Below are positions 17,101 through 25,102 of a stretch of DNA of 64,000 nucleotides, piece by piece. Location of the stretch: the NCBI GenBank assembly GCA_029202445.1, contig CP119321.1:1798001-1862000 (forward strand). The letters run 5' to 3'. Source of the DNA: Candidatus Microbacterium phytovorans. Its GTDB lineage: Bacteria; Actinomycetota; Actinomycetes; Actinomycetales; Microbacteriaceae. The position numbers were made by a program, and so were the translations under genes. The first letter of the stretch is position 1. Every line of letters begins with the position of its first letter. Under the pieces are notes generated by a model. It saw nothing but the letters and a program-made list of their open reading frames with translations, made no database searches and had not been told where the DNA came from.

Positions 17101-17193
17101 GCAACAGCGAAGCCCTCAAAACCCGCAGATTTCCGGGGTCTCAAGGGCTGTTCCTGTAGCAGGAGCGGGGCTTGAACCCGCGACCTCACGATT
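17101..17193. repeat. Right attachment repeat (attR) with the restored tRNA-Met 3' half
   Basis: Direct-repeat partner of 8371-8463. Positions 17156-17193 are the identical 38-bp core inside the intact tRNA-Met gene. The rest covers its terminator hairpin (17111-17149). Despite nine differences, this hairpin keeps a 13-bp wobble-tolerant stem, so the element brought its own working tRNA end and terminator. Confidence 0.92.
17111..17149 (-). terminator. tRNA-Met terminator hairpin
   Basis: On the minus strand, AGCCCTTGAGACC pairs with GGTTTTGAGGGCT (with G-U pairs) right after the tRNA 3' end. A diverged copy lies at 8381-8419. Confidence 0.6.
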
Positions 17194-17230
17194 ATGAGTC
17201 GTGCGCTCTGACCAGCTGAGCTACCCTGCC
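17157..17230 (-). tRNA. tRNA-Met (anticodon CAT)
   Basis: Cloverleaf on the minus strand: acceptor GGCAGGG with TCCTGCT (G-U closing pairs), D-arm AGCTCAGCTGGTCAGAGC, anticodon arm ACGACTCATAATCGT with CAT, and T-arm GCGGGTTCAAGCCCCGC. CCA is not encoded. The anticodon stem fits the elongator Met type. The 3' half doubles as the integration site of the island to the left, so its last ~38 nt are element-derived but leave the tRNA intact. Confidence 0.93.
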
Positions 17231-17255
17231 GCGATGCACCCGAAGGTGGCGTGCG

Positions 17256-17327
17256 AGCCCCGAGTCAGGATTGAACTGACGACCCCTTCCTTACCATGGA
17301 AGTGCTCTGCCACTGAGCTATCGGGGC
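17256..17327 (-). tRNA. tRNA-Thr (anticodon GGT)
   Basis: 72-nt minus-strand cloverleaf: acceptor GCCCCGA/TCGGGGC, anticodon arm CTTCCATGGTAAGGAAG with GGT, T-arm with GTTCAATCC. CCA is not encoded. It lies 25 nt upstream of tRNA-Met and is probably co-transcribed with it. Confidence 0.93.
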
Positions 17328-17391
17328 GTGTTACCCGCGTGCGGGCAACCAGAACAGAATACCAGAGCACCGGCATCCGTCCGAACCGGCG

Positions 17392-18675
17392 TCAACCGTC
17401 GGTGTGCTGCTCCATCCACGCGATCGGGTCGGTGTGGGTAGTGCCGTCGAGGAGCACTTCGAAGTGCAGGTGGGGTCCGGTCGCCTTGCCGGTCTGGCCG
17501 ACGCGGCCGATCACGTCGCCCACCGAGACGGTGTCGCCCTGCGACACCTGGAGCGACCCGTACTGCATGTGCGCGTAACGGGTGGAGACGAGGCGACCGT
17601 CGATCACGTGGTCGACCACGACGGTGACGCCGTAGTCGCCGCCGGCCTCGGTGGCGATGCGCACGGTGCCGTCGGCGATCACGTGCACCTCGGCGCCCGT
17701 GCCGGGGGTGAGGTCGACGCCACGGTGGGGCGACGAGAACTTCGACAGGTAGGTCTGCGAGCCGTAGGCGGCCGAGATCGGCACACCGACCGGGAACGGC
17801 CACTGGATCGCGGCGCTCGGGTCGCTCACCCACGTGCCGGCGAACTGGGTGACGCCGGAGTCGGCAGCGATGTCTTCCATCGACTCGACGTCGAAGCTCG
17901 ATGAGCGCTCCAGCGTGCTGTCGCCGTCGGTGGACGACACGTACGCCTGGATGTTCTCGGTGGCCTTCGGCTCGGGCGCGGCCACGGCGATGTCGGCGCT
18001 CGGCGGCGTCGCCGAGATGGCGGATGCCGGGAGCGTCGTGCCGATGGCGAGCAGCCCGACGAGCGACATGACGCCCAGTGAGAACGAGGTGGTGGCGACG
18101 CGCTTGAACGACACGCGACGGTGTCGACGCACGACGTGCGCGGCGGGAACGGGCGCGGCGACGATCGGAACGGTCTGGATCGGCGTCTGCCCCGTGAAGG
18201 AGAGGAGGCGCGCCGCTTGCTCGAACTCGTCGGCGAGGCACGGCTCGGCGGCAGCGGCCACGAACGCGAGGGGGATGGCGTCGGCGGCGTGCGCGTCGAT
18301 GAGGACGGACTCCGCGGCGGCATCCTCCGCGGTCGCGACGACCTCTTCGGCGGGCAGCGTGTCAGCGAGCGCGAACGCAGAGACGCCGGGCTTCGCGTGT
18401 GCGCGGTCCCGGCGTCGGAGGGTGGGGGCGGAGACGGATGCCGGTGCGGCATCCCGGGTCTCGGCGATCGCAGTGATCGGACCGTTCGTGGGCTCGGTGT
18501 GCTGGGAGGACACCTGCACGGCCTCGACCTGCGGTACCTCGACCTGCGCCTCGACGGCCTGCGCCTGCAGACGACGCCACTGCGCGCGCGTCAGCTCCGC
18601 CTGGACGGCGGGCGCAGCGGCACGGCTGGACCGGCGCGTGGGAGCGGCGTCGGCCAAGGAGGCGTCGAGGGTCAA
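17392..18675 (-). CDS. Membrane-anchored M23 family metallopeptidase
   Basis: A 427-aa protein with a long low-complexity Ala/Glu-rich cytosolic N-terminus and a basic stretch (VVRRHRRVSFKRVA). One transmembrane helix follows near 192-215, then an extracellular C-terminal M23 domain. Zinc residues are seen in SPHRGVDLTPG (~317) and TGPHLHFEVLLDG (~395), with YAHMQYGSLQV between them. Its role is cleavage of peptidoglycan peptides during growth or division. The start is uncertain: the frame opens with TTG at 18675, and sequence further upstream in the same frame is also protein-like but has no ATG/GTG. Confidence 0.88.
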   Translation of the reverse strand: MTLDASLADAAPTRRSSRAAAPAVQAELTRAQWRRLQAQAVEAQVEVPQVEAVQVSSQHTEPTNGPITAIAETRDAAPASVSAPTLRRRDRAHAKPGVSAFALADTLPAEEVVATAEDAAAESVLIDAHAADAIPLAFVAAAAEPCLADEFEQAARLLSFTGQTPIQTVPIVAAPVPAAHVVRRHRRVSFKRVATTSFSLGVMSLVGLLAIGTTLPASAISATPPSADIAVAAPEPKATENIQAYVSSTDGDSTLERSSSFDVESMEDIAADSGVTQFAGTWVSDPSAAIQWPFPVGVPISAAYGSQTYLSKFSSPHRGVDLTPGTGAEVHVIADGTVRIATEAGGDYGVTVVVDHVIDGRLVSTRYAHMQYGSLQVSQGDTVSVGDVIGRVGQTGKATGPHLHFEVLLDGTTHTDPIAWMEQHTDG

Positions 18676-18810
18676 AAGTGCAGGCTCTCGGTCGGGCGCA
18701 TCGGGTTGCGCGGGCTTCGGGGGGGGCTTCCGTCGAGCGTCACGAATCGGGCGGGAAAGGTAACGATCGGGTAAACACTACCTCGCTCGGCCTGAGAATG
18801 CCATGGATGC

Positions 18811-19632
18811 TCACTGATATACCGCGGTGCTGATCCGCTCGAACAGCTCGGGCCCCGCGGCGATCGTCATCTCGCGCCCGGGAGCGCCGTCCGGCATCCC
18901 GCCGACCCGGCCGCCCGCTTCGACGACGAGGAGTCCGCCCGCAGCGTGGTCCCACGGGTGCAGCCCGCGCTCGAAGTAGCCGTCGAGGCGCCCCGCGGCG
19001 ACGTACGCCAGGTCGAGCGAGGCCGCGCCGGCCCGCCGGATGTCGCGTGCGAAGGGCATGACGCGTCGCAGCCGCGCGAAGTCGCCCTCGTGGGTGGCGG
19101 GGTCGTATCCGAAGCCGGTCGCGACGAGGGCACCCGCCGCGGTGGGCGCGCCGACGTGCAGCCGCTGGTCGCCGAGCCACGCTCCGCCGCCGCGCGTGGC
19201 GTGGAACAGCTCGTCGGTGACGGGCTGATAGACGACCCCGACCTGCTGCTGCCAGCGCGCGGCTGTCGGCTCCCCCGTCACGGCGGCGATGCTGACGGCG
19301 TAGTGCGGGATGCCGTAGAGGTAGTTCACCGTGCCGTCGATCGGATCGACCACCCACGTGATGCCGGTGGGGTCTCCCGCGGGCGCTCCGGTGGCGCCGC
19401 CCTCCTCACCGAGGATCGCATCGCCCGGGCGTGCGGCAGCCAGCCGCGCGCGGACGAGGTCTTCCACCTCGCGGTCGGCCTCGGTGACCACGTCGGCCAG
19501 GGTCGACTTCGTCGCGGCGACCGCGACCCCCTCGGCCCGACGACGCCGGGCGAGGGCACCGGCCTCCTGCGCGATGTCGACGGCGAGCGCGAGCAGTCCG
19601 GTCGTGTCGACACGGGGCGAAGATTCCTCCAT
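18811..19632 (-). CDS. Inositol monophosphatase family protein
   Basis: Mg-dependent phosphatase of the IMPase/FIG superfamily, 273 aa from the ATG at 19632. The metal site is visible: E76 in GEEGG, DPIDGT at 96-101, and D228 in LHPWDHAAGG. Members remove phosphate from inositol-1-phosphate, histidinol phosphate or PAP; which one applies here cannot be told. The start is set by a TAGCGT box 7 nt upstream. Its promoter faces that of the FAD oxidoreductase at 19665, with the two boxes only a few bases apart. Confidence 0.93.
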   Translation of the reverse strand: MEESSPRVDTTGLLALAVDIAQEAGALARRRRAEGVAVAATKSTLADVVTEADREVEDLVRARLAAARPGDAILGEEGGATGAPAGDPTGITWVVDPIDGTVNYLYGIPHYAVSIAAVTGEPTAARWQQQVGVVYQPVTDELFHATRGGGAWLGDQRLHVGAPTAAGALVATGFGYDPATHEGDFARLRRVMPFARDIRRAGAASLDLAYVAAGRLDGYFERGLHPWDHAAGGLLVVEAGGRVGGMPDGAPGREMTIAAGPELFERISTAVYQ

Positions 19633-19639
19633 GCATTCC

Positions 19640-19657
19640 ACGCTACGCCGATACCGT
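19640..19657. promoter_or_regulatory. Face-to-face divergent leaderless promoters
   Basis: Minus-strand -10 box TAGCGT (19640-19645) is 7 nt from ATG 19632. Plus-strand -10 box TACCGT (19652-19657) is 7 nt from ATG 19665. Only 32 bp separate the two start codons, so each polymerase footprint must overlap the other. Confidence 0.55.
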
Positions 19658-19664
19658 GGATGCC

Positions 19665-21326
19665 ATGAGCCGCTCCTCGTCGAGTCACTCCGATCGTCAC
19701 GATGTCGTCGTCGTGGGCGGTGGTCACAACGCGCTCGTCGCCGCCGCCTACCTCGCGCGTGCGGGGTACCGCGTCGTCGTCCTCGAACGGCAGGACCATC
19801 TGGGCGGCGCCGCGGTGTCGGAGCGCCCGTGGGAGGGCGTGGATGCGCGACTGTCGCGCTACTCCTACCTCGTGAGCCTGCTTCCCGGCAGCGTCATCGA
19901 CGACCTGGACCTCCGCATCGACCTCCGGCGTCGCCGCTACTCCTCTTACACGCCCGATCCCGCCGACCCGCGCCGCGGCATCCTCGTCGACAACGGCGAC
20001 GCGCTCGCGACGGCGATGAGCTTCGCGCGGACCACCGGCGACGCGCGCGAGGCGGAGCGGTTCGCGGCGTTCTCCGACCGGCTGCTGCCGATGGCGGCGA
20101 CGCTGTTCCCCACGGTCACCGAGCCGCTGCGGCGAGCGAACGAGGTGCGTGACACGGTCGCCGATGCGCAGCTGTGGGATGCGCTGACCGCGCGCCCGCT
20201 GGGCGAACTGCTCCGCGAGAGTCTGTCGACCGACCTCGCTCGTGGCATCGCCCTCACCGACGGCCTCATCGGCACGTTCTCGTCGTCGGACGATCCGTCG
20301 CTGCGGCAGAATCGGTGCTTCCTGTACCACGTGATCGGCGGCGGGACGGGCGATTGGGACGTGCCCGCCGGCGGCATGGGCACCGTCAGCGCGGCGCTCG
20401 AGCACGCGGCCCGCGCGGCGGGCGCCGACCTGCGCACCGACGCCGAGGTCGTCTCCGTCTCCCCCGACGGCGAGGTCGTGCTCGCCGACGGCGCGACGTT
20501 CCACGGGCGCCTCGTGCTGAGCGGTGTCGGCCCGTCGGTGCTCCGTGGGCTGCTGCGTGCAGCCGGCGCCGATCCCGGAGCGGCAGCGCCCGCGGCAGCC
20601 CCCGGCGCGGCGCCCACCGACGACGCACACTCCGACGGCTACCGACCCGACGGTCCCCGGCCAGAGGGCGCGCAGGTGAAGGTCAACATGCTGTTGCGCC
20701 GTCTCCCCCGCCTCCGCGACGAAGACGTCGCCCCCGAGGCCGCGTTCGCCGGCACCTTCCACATCAACGAGACGATGACCCAACTGGATGCCGCTCACGC
20801 GACGGCCGAGGCGGGCGGCATCCCCTCACCTCTTCCGGCGGAGATCTACTGCCACTCCCTCACCGACCCGTCGATCCTGGGCGAGGATCTGCAGCGCAGC
20901 GGGGCGCAGACCCTGACGCTGTTCGGGTTGCAGGTGCCGCACCGCCTCGTCGCGGATGCCGACGGCGACGCGGTGCGGGGAGAGCTCCTCGCCGCCGCTC
21001 AGGTGTCGCTGGACTCCGTGCTGGCGGAGCCGATCGCGGACTGCGTCGCCGAGGCCCCCGACGGGCGCCCCTGCATCGAGGCGCGCACGACCGCCGACCT
21101 GGAAGCCGATCTGGGCATGATCGGCGGCGACATCTTCCACGGGGACCTGTCCTGGCCGTGGGCGGATGACGATGAACCTCTCGACACCCCGGCTCAGCGT
21201 TGGGGCGTCGCAACCGGCCACGAGCGCGTGCTCGTGTGCGGCTCGGGCGCCCGTCGCGGCGGGGCCGTCAGCGGCATCGGCGGACACAACGCCGCCATGG
21301 CCGCCCTCGAGATCCTCCGCGGCTGA
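19665..21326 (+). CDS. FAD-dependent NAD(P)-binding oxidoreductase (phytoene-desaturase-like)
   Basis: A 553-aa flavoprotein. The dinucleotide fold lies at the N-terminus: HDVVVVGGGHNALVAAAYLA, then VVVLERQDHLGGAAVSE. The C-terminal FAD segment is VLVCGSGARRGGAVSGIGGH with NAAMAAL. This arrangement is typical of the phytoene desaturase/CrtI-like or pyridine nucleotide-disulfide oxidoreductase domain-2 family. An Ala/Pro-rich insert near residues 300-325 is low complexity. No carotenoid genes are adjacent, so a pigment role is not supported; the substrate is unknown. ATG 19665 is chosen over GTG 19656 because of the TACCGT box. Confidence 0.88.
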   Translation: MSRSSSSHSDRHDVVVVGGGHNALVAAAYLARAGYRVVVLERQDHLGGAAVSERPWEGVDARLSRYSYLVSLLPGSVIDDLDLRIDLRRRRYSSYTPDPADPRRGILVDNGDALATAMSFARTTGDAREAERFAAFSDRLLPMAATLFPTVTEPLRRANEVRDTVADAQLWDALTARPLGELLRESLSTDLARGIALTDGLIGTFSSSDDPSLRQNRCFLYHVIGGGTGDWDVPAGGMGTVSAALEHAARAAGADLRTDAEVVSVSPDGEVVLADGATFHGRLVLSGVGPSVLRGLLRAAGADPGAAAPAAAPGAAPTDDAHSDGYRPDGPRPEGAQVKVNMLLRRLPRLRDEDVAPEAAFAGTFHINETMTQLDAAHATAEAGGIPSPLPAEIYCHSLTDPSILGEDLQRSGAQTLTLFGLQVPHRLVADADGDAVRGELLAAAQVSLDSVLAEPIADCVAEAPDGRPCIEARTTADLEADLGMIGGDIFHGDLSWPWADDDEPLDTPAQRWGVATGHERVLVCGSGARRGGAVSGIGGHNAAMAALEILRG

Positions 21327-21338
21327 CCGCGGGTCGCG

Positions 21339-22250
21339 TCACTGCTGCGGCGGCGGCGGGGGCGGCGGGTAGCCCTGGTAACCCTGACCGGCGGCGGGTG
21401 CCGTCGGCGGAGCGGGCTCGACGGGCGCCGCAGCCGGAGCGGCCGGAGCGGCGGCAGCCGGAGCGCCAGCGGCCGGGTAGGTGGGCTGACCCGTGTAGTA
21501 CGCGTTCCAATCGGGAGAGCCGTCGGGCAGGGCCGGCAGCGGCGTGCGGGCGTCGGCGTAGGTCGGCCACTGCGGCACCGCGGGAGCGGCCGGCGCGTAG
21601 TACGGCGACGGCGCGGCCGCCTCCGGGCGGGGGCGCTTCGGCGCGAACAGCGCGTTCACGAGGGGCACGAGCGCCGTACCGACGGCGGCGAGGATCGCGA
21701 GGGCGACGACCACGCGCCAGTAGAAGGGGCGGAAGTCGACGTACTCCTCGATCATCAGCGGCAGGATCAGCATGACGGCGAGGATGACGACGAGCCCGAT
21801 CGTGACGTACGTGACGATCGCCGTGAACGTCGTGCGGTGACGTTCGTGCGCCTTCGAGAAGAGACGGATGTGCAGCAGTGCGCCCTGCAGGATGAGGACG
21901 ATCAGCAGGAACTTCATGAAGCGTTCGATGCCGCTGCCGAAGGCGCCGGTGGCCTCCGGCATCCAGATGAGAAAAGCGCCCACCAGCAGGATCAGCACCC
22001 ACGTGACCATGCTCGCCAGCGCGAACCACGCGGGTCGACGCGCCGCCAGGTTCGCTTCGAGGATCGCGACGCCGGCGAAAGCGGCGAGCAGCAGGATCGT
22101 GAGGAAGGCCTTCGCGATCATGCCGTTCGCGTCGCCGATCAGCACCCACACGACGCACACGACGGCGGCGGCGATGAGGGCGCCGATCGCCACCCAGATG
22201 GACGCGCGCAGAATCCTGCTCGAACTGGGATGCGTGATGGGTTCGCTCAC
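21339..22250 (-). CDS. Integral membrane protein with proline-rich tail
   Basis: A 303-aa protein with about six hydrophobic segments in residues ~12-205, followed by a ~95-residue Pro/Ala/Tyr-rich cytosolic tail ending in an eight-proline run. The tail contains PDWNAYYTGQPTYP and GYQGYPPP repeats. Such tails are common in actinobacterial membrane proteins and may bind partners. The GTG start at 22250 follows AGGAG. No family was recognised. It is convergent with the oxidoreductase at 19665. Confidence 0.82.
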   Translation of the reverse strand: MSEPITHPSSSRILRASIWVAIGALIAAAVVCVVWVLIGDANGMIAKAFLTILLLAAFAGVAILEANLAARRPAWFALASMVTWVLILLVGAFLIWMPEATGAFGSGIERFMKFLLIVLILQGALLHIRLFSKAHERHRTTFTAIVTYVTIGLVVILAVMLILPLMIEEYVDFRPFYWRVVVALAILAAVGTALVPLVNALFAPKRPRPEAAAPSPYYAPAAPAVPQWPTYADARTPLPALPDGSPDWNAYYTGQPTYPAAGAPAAAAPAAPAAAPVEPAPPTAPAAGQGYQGYPPPPPPPQQ

Positions 22251-22350
22251 CGTTGCTCCTCCGGTCGGGGCCGTACCTCCCCTCATCCTTGCACGATGAC
22301 TCCGGCGACGTGATGACGCATCCACAGCGGTCGTTAGACTCGCCCTCGAG

Positions 22351-22827
22351 ATGACCTACCAGGTTCCCCGGATGGACGAGCAGCAGTCGCGCGCATGGCT
22401 CGCCCTCGTGTGGACGACCGAGCTCCTCCCCGCCGCCCTCGACGCGCAGCTGCAGGCGGATGCCGGTATGACGCACTTCGAGTTCATGGTGCTGTCCACG
22501 CTGCAGCAGGCCCCGGGCTCCACCCTGCAGACGAAGGAGCTCGCCGCGGCGGTGAGCGCCACGATGCCGCGGCTCTCCCGCGTGGTGGGAAAGCTCGCCG
22601 AGCGCGAGCTCGTGGAGCGCGTGGGCGGCACGGGCGACGCCCGCGTCGTGAACGTCCGGCTGACGACGGCCGGTCGGCGGGACCTCGTCCGCGCGGTGCC
22701 GTCTCACCTCGCGCTGGTGCGCGACCTCGTCATCGATCGGCTCTCCCCCGCGGAGCTCGACGCGCTGACGGACGCTCTGGAGCCGCTCGTCGATCACCTC
22801 GGTCCGCGCGGGCGCCTCGGACGCTGA
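22351..22827 (+). CDS. MarR family transcriptional regulator
   Basis: A 158-aa winged-helix regulator. HTH and wing are seen in TLQTKELAAAVSATMPRLSR, then VVGKLAERELVERVGGTGDA, then RVVNVRLTTAGRRDL, the standard MarR layout. It is tail-to-tail with a VOC dioxygenase-like gene (21-bp gap). This pairing is often seen for quinone- or phenol-responsive MarR proteins and suggests, without proving, control of that enzyme. A palindrome upstream of the VOC gene is a candidate binding site. A TAGACT box lies 10 nt before the ATG. Confidence 0.92.
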   Translation: MTYQVPRMDEQQSRAWLALVWTTELLPAALDAQLQADAGMTHFEFMVLSTLQQAPGSTLQTKELAAAVSATMPRLSRVVGKLAERELVERVGGTGDARVVNVRLTTAGRRDLVRAVPSHLALVRDLVIDRLSPAELDALTDALEPLVDHLGPRGRLGR

Positions 22828-22848
22828 CGTCGGTCCGCTCGCGCCCGA

Positions 22849-23781
22849 TCAGCGCGACAGGACGTCGTCGACGCCCGCCGCCGGTAGCGCGACGGTGACC
22901 TGTGTGTCCCAGGGATCGCTCACCACGATCTCGTTGCCCCGATCGGCGAAGGGCAGGCGGTGGCGCCGCAACCGCGCCGCCAGCGCATCGAGGTCGTCGC
23001 GCGCGGGCACGGTGAGCGCCACGTCGCCGAGGCCGAGGCTCGCCGCCCGAGGACCTGCGCCCGCGCTGTTCCAGGTGTTCATCGCCACGTGGTGATGGTA
23101 GCCGCCGGCCGACGCGAACAGGGCTCCCGGGAGCGACCCGACCGTCGTCTCGAACCCGAGCGCGTCGATGTAGAAGGCGCGCGCGGTCGGAATGTCACCG
23201 ACTTGCAGGTGCACGTGGCCGACCTTCCCGTGCGCGGCAGCCGCCCCCGCCACCGCCGCGTCGGTCAGGTGCTTCTGGAGGTAGGCGTTCGGGTCGAGGT
23301 AGAGCGTCGACATCTGGAGCTCGCCGGCCGCGTAACGCCACTGGTCGCGCGCGCGGTCGGTGTACAGCTCGATCCCGTTCCCCTCGGGATCGGTGAAGTA
23401 GAAGGCCTCGCTGACGAGGTGGTCGCTCGACCCGGCGAACCTGCTCCGAGGGTCCTGCGCGGCACGGAGCACGGTCGCCGCAAGCGACGGCGCGTCGTCG
23501 AAGAGGAAGGCCGTGTGGAAGAGGCCCGCCTGACGGGGGTCGACCGCCGGCAGTCCCGGCGTGGCGATGAGCCGCACGAGCGGAGTCGCTCCCCGCCCGA
23601 GCACGCGGTGCACTTCGCTGCCACGCGACCGCTCCTCCAGCGGTTCCATCGCGAGCGCCGCGGAGTAGTACGACGACATGAGATCGAGGTCGCCGACGCG
23701 GAGGGTGACGGCATCCATTCCCGTGTCGGGGTTCAGCACGCGGTCAGGCGCCACCGCAGGTGCGGGGGTGGTGTCGGTCAT
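22849..23781 (-). CDS. VOC family protein (ring-cleavage dioxygenase-like)
   Basis: A 310-aa protein with two vicinal-oxygen-chelate modules. Metal-site pattern: H in GLFHTAFLF, E in GNGIELYTD, then H in GKVGHVHLQVGD and GYHHHVAMNTWN in the second module. This resembles the CatE/YfiE-type catechol-2,3-dioxygenase-like family linked to (methyl)hydroquinone stress. MTDTTPAP at 23781 is the chosen start; the longer frame (23823) would overlap the promoter palindrome. It is a neighbour of a MarR regulator. Confidence 0.88.
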   Translation of the reverse strand: MTDTTPAPAVAPDRVLNPDTGMDAVTLRVGDLDLMSSYYSAALAMEPLEERSRGSEVHRVLGRGATPLVRLIATPGLPAVDPRQAGLFHTAFLFDDAPSLAATVLRAAQDPRSRFAGSSDHLVSEAFYFTDPEGNGIELYTDRARDQWRYAAGELQMSTLYLDPNAYLQKHLTDAAVAGAAAAHGKVGHVHLQVGDIPTARAFYIDALGFETTVGSLPGALFASAGGYHHHVAMNTWNSAGAGPRAASLGLGDVALTVPARDDLDALAARLRRHRLPFADRGNEIVVSDPWDTQVTVALPAAGVDDVLSR

Positions 23782-23808
23782 GGTCGTCTCCGCTCGGGCA
23801 TCATTCAG

Positions 23809-23820
23809 TTGTAGGTACAA
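23809..23820. promoter_or_regulatory. Palindromic operator candidate for the MarR regulator
   Basis: Perfect 12-bp palindrome TTGTAGGTACAA around a 2-bp centre, 28 bp upstream of the VOC gene start, in its promoter region. Its position and symmetry fit a MarR dimer site; no binding data exist. Confidence 0.45.
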
Positions 23821-23856
23821 CATCTTGACGTGCGGAGTATTCCCGCGTGACGACGC

Positions 23857-25050
23857 TCAGCCTTCGGATGCCGCGGGTGCGCCCGTAGGCACCGGCTTCG
23901 CCGTGGGCTTCGGCGCGGGGACGGGCGCCGGCTCGGGCACCGGCCCCGGAAGCGGCGGCGGCGTGAGAGCGATCACCGTCGCGTTCGTGCGGAACGTCCA
24001 GAGCGTCGCGCCGTCGCCCGTCTCCAGCCGCAGCCATCCCGCGTACGTCCCCGTGATGACGTAGAGCGTGCCCTTCCTCGCCGAGATCCGCCCCGCCGCG
24101 CACGCGGTGGACGGCGCCGTGCGCACCGTCGTGGCATCCGCCTTGATGCGGGCGACGCCCGCGCGCGGGATCAGCAGGTCGTCGGCGACCGGCTTCCGGC
24201 ACGAGGAGACCGTCGACGGCGCCCCCGCGGTCGTCTTCACGTCCGGGGCGAACCAGTCCACGTAGTAGTTGTAGAAGTTCCGGTTCCCGTACGTGGAGCA
24301 GGGGTCGCCCGAGCCGTAGCCGGCCGCGAGCGCCGAGAGGTTCGGGCGGTACGGCGTGTAGTTGTAGAGGTTCGCCGTCGCCTGGTTGGTGATGAACACC
24401 CGGGAGGTGCCGCAACCGGCATCCGGGTGCCAGAGGATCGTGTTGGTCTGCCCCGCGCGGTAGCGGAACGCCTCAGGCTTCTTCGTGTAGATCTGCATCT
24501 GCCGCGCCCCGAGATACACCTGATTGACGAAGCCCGCCGCCGCTGCCGAGCACGGAGCGGTGTCGGGACACGACTGGCCCATCGCGGCGCGATACGACCA
24601 CTCCGTCGGCGCGGTCGAGGTGACGAGGCCCTGCTCCTTCTGGAGCATGACGAGGATCACCTTCGGGTTGATCCCGCAGGCCTTCGCGACAGCCACGATC
24701 ACCGCCGACGCCCGCGCTTTCGTCGCCTTCGGCAGCGCCGCGCAATAGGCATCCGCGGCCTTGGCGGGCACGTCGACCGTGAAGCTCTTCAGACACGTCG
24801 GCGAGCCGGTCTTCGCCTTGCACGTCGGGACCTTGGATGCCAGGAACGACTGCACTGCCGATGCGCTCATCGAACCGGAACGGTAGAACTCGGCGTCGCT
24901 GATGAGGGTGCCGCCGTCGACGATCGTGCTCGGAAGCGGAGCGGTCGCCGCGACCGCCGGGGGTGCGGCGACCATCGATCCGATGATCACGCTCGCCGCC
25001 GCGAGGATCGCCGCAGTCGCGCGGCGGAATCTCGTCAGGGGCGAATGCAT
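23857..25050 (-). CDS. Secreted cell-wall-type protein with transglycosylase-like core
   Basis: A 397-aa exported protein. The signal peptide lies at ~1-35. The central region has ISDAEFYRSGSMSASAVQSF, then NPKVILVMLQKEQGLVTS and later NFYNYYVDWFAPDV. This set recurs in actinobacterial exported proteins and recalls lysozyme/transglycosylase folds, with Glu in KEQGL a possible acid. Six or more Cys suggest disulfides. A C-terminal SH3-like region (ADATTVRTAPS to TLWTFRTNAT) is followed by a Pro/Ala-rich tail. Enzymatic activity is a guess. It is adjacent to an SH3-repeat protein on the same strand. Confidence 0.8.
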   Translation of the reverse strand: MHSPLTRFRRATAAILAAASVIIGSMVAAPPAVAATAPLPSTIVDGGTLISDAEFYRSGSMSASAVQSFLASKVPTCKAKTGSPTCLKSFTVDVPAKAADAYCAALPKATKARASAVIVAVAKACGINPKVILVMLQKEQGLVTSTAPTEWSYRAAMGQSCPDTAPCSAAAAGFVNQVYLGARQMQIYTKKPEAFRYRAGQTNTILWHPDAGCGTSRVFITNQATANLYNYTPYRPNLSALAAGYGSGDPCSTYGNRNFYNYYVDWFAPDVKTTAGAPSTVSSCRKPVADDLLIPRAGVARIKADATTVRTAPSTACAAGRISARKGTLYVITGTYAGWLRLETGDGATLWTFRTNATVIALTPPPLPGPVPEPAPVPAPKPTAKPVPTGAPAASEG

Positions 25051-25102
25051 AGGTCCTCGCGGCCGATGCTACCCGCGCGAGCCGTGAGGACGGCGAGTCG
25101 GC

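Larger units (their letters stand above)
8371..17193. mobile_element. 8.7-kb genomic island integrated in tRNA-Met(CAT)
   Basis: Bounded by the 93-bp direct repeats at 8371-8463 and 17101-17193. This is the classic product of a tyrosine recombinase that targets the 3' half of a tRNA gene and restores it. Inside are secreted Ig-like proteins, a lectin/M23 protein, a PspC protein, a Cys-rich protein, and frameshifted fragments mainly in the right third. No integrase, excisionase, replication or transfer gene can be seen, so the island is probably a decayed or trans-mobilised element. GGCCA pairs at 8550-8565 and 17061-17075, 81-87 bp inside each core, resemble integrase arm sites. Confidence 0.85.

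Noticed and set aside
19665..21326. Carotenoid biosynthesis (crtI) function
   Set aside because: The protein has the fold, but no crtB, crtE or lycopene cyclase gene is nearby, so only a general FAD oxidoreductase call is supported.
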